Source: Halomonas sp.
GTDB lineage: Bacteria; Pseudomonadota; Gammaproteobacteria; Pseudomonadales; Oleiphilaceae
DNA: 5,730 nt
NCBI GenBank assembly: GCA_007135745.1
Contig: SLIH01000388.1
Span: 1 to 5,730, forward strand
Direction of reading: 5' to 3'
A model generated the notes under the pieces. That model saw nothing but the letters and a program-made list of their open reading frames with translations. It ran no database searches and was not told where the DNA came from. Shown here in pieces: positions 1 through 5,730 of this stretch. The number at the start of each line of letters is the position of its first letter. The stretch's first letter is position 1. A program made the position numbers and the translations under genes.

Positions 1-192
1 ATGCCGGGGGAGTTCAAGGTCTTTGTGCCCGAGGAGATTTCTCCGCGAACCCATTACATTGGCGTGATTGCCTATTATGCCCGGCCCAATGAGGCCCAGT
101 GGAAAAAGGTCATCGAGGTGTCGCCCAAGGGGGGTGATTACAACCTGCTGATGAATTTCCGTGAAAAGGAAGTTGTACTGGACAAGGATTAA
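1..192 (+). CDS. tssJ: TssJ (VasD/SciN family) T6SS outer-membrane lipoprotein, C-terminal part only
   Basis: TssJ is a lipoprotein held in the inner leaflet of the outer membrane. Its periplasmic beta-sandwich binds the C-terminus of TssM and so connects the outer and inner membrane halves of the secretion complex. Only the last 63 residues are present, ending in TAA at 190-192. They show the family's C-terminal pattern: a GEFKVF strand, then THYIGVIAYYARPNEAQWKK (aromatic-rich strands ending in the usual W-K/R), then a short final strand. The reading frame is open to base 1, and the ATG there is almost certainly an internal methionine, because family members are usually about 150-190 aa with an N-terminal signal peptide and lipobox cysteine, all missing here. 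Position directly before tssK supports the call. The identity is inferred from a short fragment plus context. Confidence 0.85.
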   Translation: MPGEFKVFVPEEISPRTHYIGVIAYYARPNEAQWKKVIEVSPKGGDYNLLMNFREKEVVLDKD

Positions 193-197
193 GTGTC

Positions 198-1532
198 ATG
201 TCGATCAACAATCGCGTTATCTGGAGCGATGGGCTTTTCATCAAGCCCCAGCATTTCCAGCAGCAGTTGCGTTACTTCGAGCACCAGCTCGTGGCGCGCA
301 CTGCCAGCGTCAGTGAGTTTCTCTACGGCTTCAGTGATCTGAGGCTCAATCCGGAATACCTGAGTTTCGGCCGTCTGGCGTTGGTGGGAGCTGCCGGCAT
401 CTTTCCTGACGGTACCGAGTTCCAGATGCCATCCAATGATGCGCTCCCGGAAGCTCTGGAGATCCATGACGCTTCGGTCGCCAACCAGATTGTCTATCTG
501 GCGCTGCCGTTGGCGGACGAAGGCGTCAGCGAAGTGCAGTGGCCGGAACAATCGGTGCAGGCCCGTTACCGGGTGCAGAACACGCAGGTGCGTGATCTGC
601 ACTCACCCGAGGGAGATGCCACCGAGTTGGAGTTGGCTCAGGTCAGCCCCCGTTTCATGCTCGAATCCGAAGATCGCAGCGCCTACACCACCCTGGCCCT
701 GGGTCGCATCCTCGAGAAGCGGCCGGACGGCAGTCTGGTGATGGACCCTCATTTCATGCCGACCATGCTTAGTGTCAGTGCGGCGCCGGAACTGCAGCGA
801 ACTGTAGGCGAAATTGCAGGCTTAATGCGTGAACGGTCGAAAAATATAGCAGAACGTGTTGGCTCACCCACCCAGGGTGGTGTGGCCGACGTGGCGGATT
901 TCATGTTGTTACAAATGTTAAATCGCACGGTCCCGGAGTTTCAGCATCTGGCCCGGCTGCGCCAGCTTCATCCGGAGCGTCTCTACCAGAGCCTGCTCAC
1001 CGCCTGCGGTGAGTTGGTCACTTTCACCGACGAGCAGCGTCAGGCCACGGACCTTCCGGCCTATGACCACGACACGCCGGCGGGCGCTTTCGCGCCGCTC
1101 ATCCAGACCCTGCGTCAGGCCTTGAGTACGGTGCTCGAGCCCAAGGCCGTCACCCTGCGTCTGGAGGAGCGGCAGTACGGGCTGAGCGTTGCACCCATAC
1201 AGGACACCTCGCTGCTGGACGATGCCGACTTTGTCCTGGCCGTGCGGGCGGATCTGCCTCTGGAAACACTGCGGACTCAGTTCCAGCAGCGTTGCAAGGT
1301 GGGCTCGGTGGAGGGTATTCGCGAGCTCATCAGCCTGCAGTTGCCCGGCGTGCCCCTGGAGCCCCTGCCGGTGGCGCCACGGCAACTGCCATACCACGCC
1401 GGATACATCTATTTCCAGCTGGACCGGCGCAGCCACGTATGGGAAAGCCTGGCGGGGGCCAATGGCATTGCTTTCCACGTGGCGGGGGAATTCCCCGGAC
1501 TAGAGATGCAGTTCTGGGCGATCAGGAGCTAA
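198..1532 (+). CDS. tssK: TssK (VasE family) T6SS baseplate protein
   Basis: TssK is a trimeric cytoplasmic protein of the T6SS baseplate. Its N-terminal shoulder domain binds the TssF/TssG wedge and its C-terminal head docks on the TssL/TssM membrane complex. The 444-residue length is normal for the family. The N-terminus carries the hallmark W9-SDG-x-F-x-KPQHFQQQ (residues 9-23), and the C-terminus has the conserved YFQL (405-408), W415, FPGL (432-435) and terminal WAIRS (440-444). The ATG at 198 lies 5 nt after the tssJ stop, with AAGGA (184-188) as a plausible ribosome site within the end of tssJ, and no upstream start keeps the hallmark motif as close to the N-terminus. The gene looks intact. 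Codons for residues about 200-242 are AT-richer and rarer than in the rest (see findings); they fall near the expected shoulder/helical-bundle boundary. Confidence 0.97.
   Translation: MSINNRVIWSDGLFIKPQHFQQQLRYFEHQLVARTASVSEFLYGFSDLRLNPEYLSFGRLALVGAAGIFPDGTEFQMPSNDALPEALEIHDASVANQIVYLALPLADEGVSEVQWPEQSVQARYRVQNTQVRDLHSPEGDATELELAQVSPRFMLESEDRSAYTTLALGRILEKRPDGSLVMDPHFMPTMLSVSAAPELQRTVGEIAGLMRERSKNIAERVGSPTQGGVADVADFMLLQMLNRTVPEFQHLARLRQLHPERLYQSLLTACGELVTFTDEQRQATDLPAYDHDTPAGAFAPLIQTLRQALSTVLEPKAVTLRLEERQYGLSVAPIQDTSLLDDADFVLAVRADLPLETLRTQFQQRCKVGSVEGIRELISLQLPGVPLEPLPVAPRQLPYHAGYIYFQLDRRSHVWESLAGANGIAFHVAGEFPGLEMQFWAIRS
1524..1528 (+). promoter_or_regulatory. Ribosome binding site of tssL inside the tssK 3' end
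   Basis: AGGAG lies 7 nt before the tssL ATG at 1536 and is part of the last codons of tssK (ARS, with stop TAA at 1530-1532). It fixes the tssL start. Because ribosomes ending tssK cover this site, translation of the two genes is probably coupled; the coupling is inference. Confidence 0.8.
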
Positions 1533-1535
1533 GCC

Positions 1536-2312
1536 ATGGAAGCCGTCGATCAAGCACGGGAAAATCCGGTACGGGGTGAATCCACCTCAGCGGTCAACGC
1601 GCCGGACGATCCAACCGGTTTCAACCTGCGGGTGACGGGCAGCAATCCGTTGATTGACCAGGCGGTGCCGTTACTCGGGATGGTGCTTCGGGCCCGACGC
1701 ATGACCGAGGCCCGGGACGTGGAGGCACTGCACCGTCAGGTCAGTGGCGAGATGACGCGTCTGAGCGCCGAACGCACCGAAGCCGGTATGGACCGTGCGG
1801 AGCTGATGGCCTATCGCTATGTTCTCTGCGCCTTCATCGATGAAGCCATTCTCTCGACCCCCTGGGGGAGTTTCAGCATCTGGGCCCAGCACTCGATGCT
1901 GTCGCGCTTTCACAACGAGACCTGGGGCGGTGAAAAAGTCTTTGCCATCCTCGGCAAGCTCGAGCGCGAACCCAAGCGCTATCGGGATCTGCTGGGCTTC
2001 ATCTACCTGTGCCTCTGCCTGGGCTTTGAAGGCCAGTACCGGGTACGTGGCAACGACCGTTCCGAATACGAAGCCATTCGTGATGGGTTGTATCAAACCC
2101 TCTACGGCGAGAAGGGAGCCCGCAGGACGGGACTGGGGGATGCGCTTGCCGGTGTCATCGATCAGCCCGAACCGTCGCGACGGGGAATCCCCACGTGGTC
2201 CGTGTTTGCGGTTTCCGGTCTGGTGCTGGTGGTTGTTTACGGCGCCTATCGGTTTGTCTTGAACGAACATATTCAGTCTGTACTGGCGGTGCTGGAAGCG
2301 CTGCCTCACTAA
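1536..2312 (+). CDS. tssL: TssL (DotU/VasF family), short form with C-terminal membrane anchor
   Basis: TssL is an inner-membrane protein that forms the T6SS membrane complex with TssM and TssJ and contacts the baseplate through TssK. Most of it is a cytoplasmic helical domain, with a single C-terminal transmembrane helix. In this 258-aa protein the DotU pattern is clear: SNPLIDQAVPLLGMVLRAR (36-54), YVLCAFIDEAILSTPWG (95-111), SMLSRFHNETWGGEKVF (120-136) and LCLCLGFEGQYRV (158-170). The anchor is the hydrophobic stretch at about 219-241, followed by only 17 residues. There is no OmpA-like peptidoglycan-binding extension, so this is the short TssL type rather than a truncated long one, since the stop comes naturally after the anchor. 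The first 28 residues are polar and probably disordered. The start is set by the AGGAG at 1524-1528. Confidence 0.97.
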   Translation: MEAVDQARENPVRGESTSAVNAPDDPTGFNLRVTGSNPLIDQAVPLLGMVLRARRMTEARDVEALHRQVSGEMTRLSAERTEAGMDRAELMAYRYVLCAFIDEAILSTPWGSFSIWAQHSMLSRFHNETWGGEKVFAILGKLEREPKRYRDLLGFIYLCLCLGFEGQYRVRGNDRSEYEAIRDGLYQTLYGEKGARRTGLGDALAGVIDQPEPSRRGIPTWSVFAVSGLVLVVVYGAYRFVLNEHIQSVLAVLEALPH

Positions 2313-2315
2313 TTC

Positions 2316-2321
2316 AGGGAG
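2316..2321 (+). promoter_or_regulatory. Ribosome binding site supporting the GTG start of tssH
   Basis: AGGGAG sits 6 nt before the GTG at 2328, in the 15-nt gap after tssL. No in-frame ATG lies nearby, and a GTG start gives the protein the normal ClpV N-terminus (I-R-V-E-L-x-x-L-I-G-R-L-N), so this site decides the start. Confidence 0.85.
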
Positions 2322-2327
2322 AGAATC

Positions 2328-4952
2328 GTGATAAGAGTTGAACTGCCGGCGCTGATCGGGCGCCTCAATGACATTTCCCGGGAAGCCCTGGAATCCTCCG
2401 CGGCTCTGTGCATCAGCCGTCAGGGGGTGGAAATCACCGCTTCCCATCTGCTTTACCAGCTGCTGGATACGCCGTTGTCCGACGTGCGCACTCTGTTCGA
2501 GCGGGTGGGTCTGGAGCACCGGCCGGTGATGGAGCGCATCAGCGAGCACCTTGCCTCTGGCGCCACCTCCCAGGAACCCTATCCGGGCTTTTCTCCGCTT
2601 CTGGTGGAACTGCTGCAGGATGCCTGGCTTCTGGCCTCGGCGGAGTACGGCCATGAACAGCTGCGCTCCGGGCCTATTCTGCTCACCATGCTGCTGTATT
2701 GCGAGCGTTATCTGCCGCGTAACGTCGCCGAGTGCTTTGCCGGGCTGCAATGCGAGAAATGGCGTGCAGAGCTGCCGGGTATGATTCGGGAATCGGCGGA
2801 AGAGCCACGCGCGGAGGAAAGCAAGGGTGAGCAGCGTGCCCGCCAGGCGGGTGACGAGGAGGCGCTGCAGCGTTACGCCACGGATCTGACCGCCGAGGTG
2901 CGCGAAGGCCGCATCGATCCGGTGCTGTGCCGGGATCGGGAAATCGACCAGATGATCGATATTCTCTGCCGCCGGCGCAAGAACAACCCCATCGTTGTCG
3001 GCGAGGCCGGGGTCGGCAAGAGCGCCGTGGTCGAAGGGTTGGCGGGGCGCATCGTCGAAGGTGAAGTGCCGGCACGACTGCGTAATGTGCGCCTGCTGTC
3101 GCTGGATCTCGGTGCCCTGCAGGCGGGGGCCTCGGTGCGCGGTGAATTCGAAAAGCGCCTCAAGGCCGTGATCGAGGCGGTGAAGCAGGCGCCCGAGCCC
3201 ACCATTGTCTTTATTGACGAGGCCCACACCCTCATCGGCGCCGGTAACCCGGAAGGCGGCTCGGATGCGGCCAACCTGCTCAAGCCGGCGCTGGCGCGCG
3301 GTGAACTGCGCACCATTGCCGCCACCACCTGGCGCGAATACAAGAAGCACATCGAAAAGGATCCGGCCCTGAGCCGTCGATTCCAGCTGATTGGTCTGGA
3401 AGAGCCGGATGTGACCTCGGCCACCACCATACTGCGCGGTTTGCGCAGTGCCTATGAGCAGGCCCACGATGTACTGATCAGCGACGAGGCCCTGAAGGCC
3501 GCCGCCGGTCTTTCCGCGCGCTACCTCACCGGACGCCAGCTTCCCGACAAGGCCATTGATGTACTGGATACCGCCTGCGCTCGGGTCAGCCTCAACCTCA
3601 GCTCGCCGCCGTACCGGCTCAGTCACCTCCAGAGCAGCATCCGTCAGCAGCAGCTGGAGCTGGATCTGCTTGAGCGTGAGCGGCAGTTGGGGCAGGGCAG
3701 TGATAAGGCCCGTCTGGCAGGGCTGCGCGTCCGCATCAATGAAGGCCAGGCCAATGCCCGCGAGCTGGAGGCGCGCTGGGAAGGCCAGAAAACCCTGGTT
3801 CACGAGCTGGTCGAGTTGCGCAAGCAGCTACTCAATGGTGAGGTGGAGGAGAACGAAGCCGAGGCCGGGGAGGAAGAAGAAAGGCCACCCGTGCAGGATC
3901 GCATCCAGGCGCTGCTGCAGGAGCTGGAAACCCTGCAGGCGGACGACACCCTGGTGCACGCTGAGGTCAATGGCGAACAGATCGCCACGGTTATCGGAGA
4001 CTGGACCGGCATTCCGGTAACGCGCATGACCGGCAGTGAACTGGAGCGCGTCACCCGACTGCCTGAGCATCTCGGCGAGCACATTCGTGGCCAGTCCCTG
4101 GCGATCGAAAACATCCACCGTCACCTGCTGACCGCGCGCGCCGATCTGCGCCGTCCCGGACGCCCCATGGGTGCCTTCCTGCTGGTCGGGCCCAGCGGCG
4201 TGGGCAAGACCGAGACCGTGGTCCAGCTTGCCGACTGGCTCTACGGTGGCACCCAGTTTCTCACCACCATCAACATGTCCGAGTATCAGGAGAAGCACAC
4301 GGTTTCACGCCTGATTGGCTCGCCCCCAGGATACGTCGGTTTCGGGGAAGGTGGCCGGCTGACCGAAGCCATCCGCCAGAAGCCGTACTCCGTGGTTCTG
4401 CTCGACGAAGTGGAAAAGGCCCATCCGGATGTGCTCAACCTTTTCTACCAGGCCTTCGACAAGGGCGAACTGGCCGACGGCGAAGGGCGCCTGATCGATT
4501 GCCGCAATGTGGTCTTCTTCATGACCTCGAACCTGGGCTACGAGGCCATTGTCGATCATGCGGAGGATCCGGAGGCCATGCAGGAGGCCCTGCACCCGAT
4601 TCTGGCCGAGTTCTTCCGCCCGGCGCTGCTGGCGCGCATGGAAGTGGTGCCCTATCTGCCACTCAATGACGAGACACTCAACGCCATCATTGGCGACAAG
4701 CTGGCCCGGCTGGAAAAGCTGGTCGCGGACCGCTACCAGGCCCGCCTGACCATTGGCGAGGGTCTGGTGGAGCAGCTGCGTCAGCAGGCATGGCGCAGTG
4801 AGAATGGCGCGCGGATGCTGGAATCCGTGATCGAAGGCCAGATCCTGCCCCCGGTGTCGCACACCGTTCTCGAGCGATTGGCTCGTGAAGAGCCGATCCA
4901 GGAAGTGATCCTGGGCGTCGAGGGCCAGCACTTCACCAGTGAGGTGCTGTGA
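2328..4952 (+). CDS. tssH: TssH (ClpV/VasG), AAA+ ATPase that disassembles the T6SS sheath
   Basis: TssH is a hexameric Hsp100-type ATPase that extracts TssC (VipB) subunits from contracted TssB/TssC sheaths so they can be reused. The 874 residues fit the family. The N-domain (about 1-150) has the ClpV pattern IGRLNDISREALE with LCISRQGVEITASHLL. The first ATPase domain has Walker A GEAGVGKS (225-232), Walker B IVFIDEAH (293-300), the ClpV-typical GSDAANLLKPALARGELRTI (311-330), sensor TTW (333-335) and an arginine pair (350-351). A coiled-coil middle region follows (about 430-540), with an acidic segment at 505-518. The second ATPase domain has Walker A GPSGVGKT (621-628), pore loop GYVGFGEGG (668-676), Walker B VVLLDEVEKAH (689-699), sensor TSNLG (733-737) and GAR (827-829). 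The first pore loop (GASVRGEFE, 267-275) has Val270 where ClpB has Tyr. All catalytic motifs look intact. ClpB is the alternative, but the N-domain, the short middle region and the neighbours argue for ClpV. Confidence 0.98.
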   Translation: MIRVELPALIGRLNDISREALESSAALCISRQGVEITASHLLYQLLDTPLSDVRTLFERVGLEHRPVMERISEHLASGATSQEPYPGFSPLLVELLQDAWLLASAEYGHEQLRSGPILLTMLLYCERYLPRNVAECFAGLQCEKWRAELPGMIRESAEEPRAEESKGEQRARQAGDEEALQRYATDLTAEVREGRIDPVLCRDREIDQMIDILCRRRKNNPIVVGEAGVGKSAVVEGLAGRIVEGEVPARLRNVRLLSLDLGALQAGASVRGEFEKRLKAVIEAVKQAPEPTIVFIDEAHTLIGAGNPEGGSDAANLLKPALARGELRTIAATTWREYKKHIEKDPALSRRFQLIGLEEPDVTSATTILRGLRSAYEQAHDVLISDEALKAAAGLSARYLTGRQLPDKAIDVLDTACARVSLNLSSPPYRLSHLQSSIRQQQLELDLLERERQLGQGSDKARLAGLRVRINEGQANARELEARWEGQKTLVHELVELRKQLLNGEVEENEAEAGEEEERPPVQDRIQALLQELETLQADDTLVHAEVNGEQIATVIGDWTGIPVTRMTGSELERVTRLPEHLGEHIRGQSLAIENIHRHLLTARADLRRPGRPMGAFLLVGPSGVGKTETVVQLADWLYGGTQFLTTINMSEYQEKHTVSRLIGSPPGYVGFGEGGRLTEAIRQKPYSVVLLDEVEKAHPDVLNLFYQAFDKGELADGEGRLIDCRNVVFFMTSNLGYEAIVDHAEDPEAMQEALHPILAEFFRPALLARMEVVPYLPLNDETLNAIIGDKLARLEKLVADRYQARLTIGEGLVEQLRQQAWRSENGARMLESVIEGQILPPVSHTVLERLAREEPIQEVILGVEGQHFTSEVL
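4941..4944 (+). promoter_or_regulatory. Ribosome binding site of the sigma-54 activator within the tssH 3' end
   Basis: GAGG lies 7 nt before the ATG at 4952 and is inside the last codons of tssH (E-V-L, stop TGA 4950-4952). Stop and start share base 4952 in the string TGATG, the classic arrangement for termination-reinitiation, so the regulator's translation probably depends on that of tssH. Confidence 0.7.
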
Positions 4953-5730
4953 TGACACGGCAAAGCACGGAAACCGGTGTGGCGCTGGCCCTGGCGCTGG
5001 CCCGGGAAACCAGCCGCGCGGCCCTGCAGGCACGTTTTGCCGTGCAGCTGCAGACCCTCTTTGGTTTGCCTGGCGTCTGGTGTCTGGACCTGGACATCAG
5101 CGGGCGCAATCTGAGTGGTTCCTGGCAGGGGCGTGAATGGAGCTTTGCCTGTGATGATTTCAGCCATCCCTTTGCGCTGGTCGCCCGGGACCGCCAGGCC
5201 AGGCTGCTCGACGGGGCGGCCGTGTCACGCCTGGAGAACCCGCAGTTCCGCGATTGGTGGCAGCGTCTTCCAGCCGGCTCCGGTCTTTTTGTGTTGCCGG
5301 TGTCCCCTGATGAACGGCGCCTGCTGGGGCTGCTGGTACTGGTGGCCCAGCCCGAATCCCTGCAGGCATTGCGCGAGGACAGCTTGTTCCGGGACCTTCG
5401 CTCCCTGCTGGCGCTGTACTGGGCACGTCACCTAGATCTGGCCGGGCGTGAAAGCCGGCAGCAATGGCTGAAGCGCTCCCTCGATCATCTTGAGGCCGGC
5501 GAGCGCAACCGTTCCCGTGCGGACGAACTGGCCCGGGAACTGGTGGGTGAATCGGCACCGATGATGCAGCTGCGTGAGCAGATTGTGCGGGCCGCAGGCA
5601 GCCAGATGGCGGTGCTGATCCAGGCGGAAACCGGCTGCGGCAAGGATCTGGTCGCCGATGCCGTTCACCGCCTTTCGGATCGCCGGGACGGCCCCTATGT
5701 TGTACTCAACTGTGCCGCCATCCCGGAAAG
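4952..5730 (+). CDS. vasH: VasH-type sigma-54-dependent transcriptional activator, N-terminal part (runs off the window)
   Basis: Bacterial enhancer-binding proteins use ATP hydrolysis to open promoters bound by sigma-54 RNA polymerase; VasH-type members encoded next to clpV activate T6SS genes, notably hcp operons. The frame is open from the ATG at 4952 to the window end, giving 259 complete codons. Residues about 15-165 form a GAF-like sensory region with no recognisable ligand motif. Residues about 168-200 are charged and probably helical, linking to the AAA+ core, which begins at VGESAPMM (198-205). Within the core are the Walker A region AETGCGKD (225-232) and the conserved LNCAAIPE (252-259), where the window stops. 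The GAFTGA loop, Walker B and DNA-binding helix-turn-helix are not in view. The Walker A motif has Ala225 where Gly is usual (see findings). The stop/start overlap with tssH supports co-expression. The VasH assignment rests on the AAA+ start plus context. Confidence 0.9.
   Translation, partial: MTRQSTETGVALALALARETSRAALQARFAVQLQTLFGLPGVWCLDLDISGRNLSGSWQGREWSFACDDFSHPFALVARDRQARLLDGAAVSRLENPQFRDWWQRLPAGSGLFVLPVSPDERRLLGLLVLVAQPESLQALREDSLFRDLRSLLALYWARHLDLAGRESRQQWLKRSLDHLEAGERNRSRADELARELVGESAPMMQLREQIVRAAGSQMAVLIQAETGCGKDLVADAVHRLSDRRDGPYVVLNCAAIPE
4981..5004 (+). repeat. 12-bp near-perfect tandem duplication at the start of the regulator gene
   Basis: GGCGCTGGCCCT (4981-4992) is followed directly by GGCGCTGGCCCG (4993-5004), identical at 11 of 12 positions. 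It encodes the alternating ALALALA at residues 11-17 of the VasH-type protein. The unit is a multiple of three, so gain or loss of a copy would keep the frame. A biased composition of Ala and Leu codons in a GC-rich gene may explain it without any function. Confidence 0.6.

Larger units (their letters stand above)
1..5730 (+). other. Type VI secretion gene cluster segment (tssJ-tssK-tssL-tssH-vasH), probable single operon
   Basis: Five consecutive same-strand genes, each matching a T6SS family, occupy the whole window. The junctions are 5 nt, 3 nt, 15 nt and a 1-nt stop/start overlap, and none holds a hairpin followed by a T run or a recognisable promoter, so co-transcription and translational coupling are inferred. 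The gene order matches the one known for the V. cholerae vas cluster; in that cluster the next genes are vasI, tssA and tssM, which may lie downstream here. Both ends of the cluster are outside the window, as are the sheath, tube, spike and effector genes. Confidence 0.93.

Noticed and set aside
868..880. Inverted repeat CCACCC-A-GGGTGG inside tssK as a possible terminator or operator.
   Set aside because: The centre is a single base, so only a four-pair stem with a five-base loop can form, no T run follows, and it lies in the middle of a coding region.
189..1478. Antisense open frames opposite tssK (189-602 and 918-1478).
   Set aside because: Same reason: shadows of a strongly supported gene, with no ribosome site or recognisable domain.
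1536..2312. TssL considered as a truncated long-form protein lacking an OmpA-like domain.
   Set aside because: Short TssL proteins ending just after the membrane helix are normal, and tssH begins 15 nt later with no remnant of a peptidoglycan-binding domain.
2781..2900. A ClpB-like internal start after the N-domain of TssH.
   Set aside because: The purine-rich stretch near 2812-2827 is not followed by an in-frame ATG or GTG; the ATG at 2781 (Met152) and the GTG for Val191 lack a convincing ribosome site.
1671..3803. A very long antisense open frame (710 codons, GTG start) covering most of tssL and half of tssH.
   Set aside because: It is fully opposite two well-conserved genes, its product is low-complexity in character and matches no family I recognise, and long antisense frames are expected where GC-rich codon bias removes stop codons from the complementary strand.
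5029..5040. A GG-CACGTTTT-GC string resembling a sigma-54 promoter core in the regulator gene.
   Set aside because: The spacing between GG and GC is 8 nt, whereas sigma-54 promoters need 10, and it lies inside coding sequence pointing into the same gene.

Overview
The window is an ordinary-looking stretch of a type VI secretion system (T6SS) gene cluster. All five genes lie on the + strand and are packed almost without gaps: the 3' end of tssJ, complete tssK, complete tssL (DotU type), complete tssH (clpV), and the 5' part of a sigma-54-dependent activator of the VasH type that runs off the right edge. The host is most likely a gammaproteobacterium of moderately high GC (about 60% by eye). 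The order tssJ-tssK-tssL-clpV-vasH is the one I know from the Vibrio cholerae vas cluster, but base composition is far more GC-rich than Vibrio, so a marine or environmental gammaproteobacterium (Marinobacter, Halomonas, Alcanivorax or similar) is a reasonable guess. The genus cannot be fixed from this sequence.

Layout: bases 1-192 are the C-terminal part of the outer-membrane lipoprotein TssJ. After 5 nt comes tssK (198-1532), the baseplate protein. After 3 nt comes tssL (1536-2312), an inner-membrane protein with a single C-terminal anchor. After 15 nt comes tssH/clpV (2328-4952), which starts with GTG. Its stop codon shares one base with the ATG of the regulator (4952 to beyond 5730). There is no intergenic space for an independent terminator or a conventional promoter, so the genes are probably one transcript with coupled translation.

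How they work together: TssJ and TssL are parts of the trans-envelope membrane complex (with TssM, not in the window). TssK links that complex to the phage-like baseplate. TssH is the double-ring AAA+ ATPase that disassembles the contracted TssB/TssC sheath for reuse. The VasH-type protein would activate sigma-54 promoters, typically those of hcp/vgrG operons, and so ties expression of the secreted tube to that of the machine.

I found no mobile element, RNA gene, CRISPR array or evidence of an undescribed system. The most useful oddities are a non-canonical Walker A motif in the regulator, a low-GC rare-codon patch inside tssK at a probable domain boundary, a purine-rich segment ahead of an in-frame GTG within tssH, and a 12-bp tandem duplication at the start of the regulator gene.
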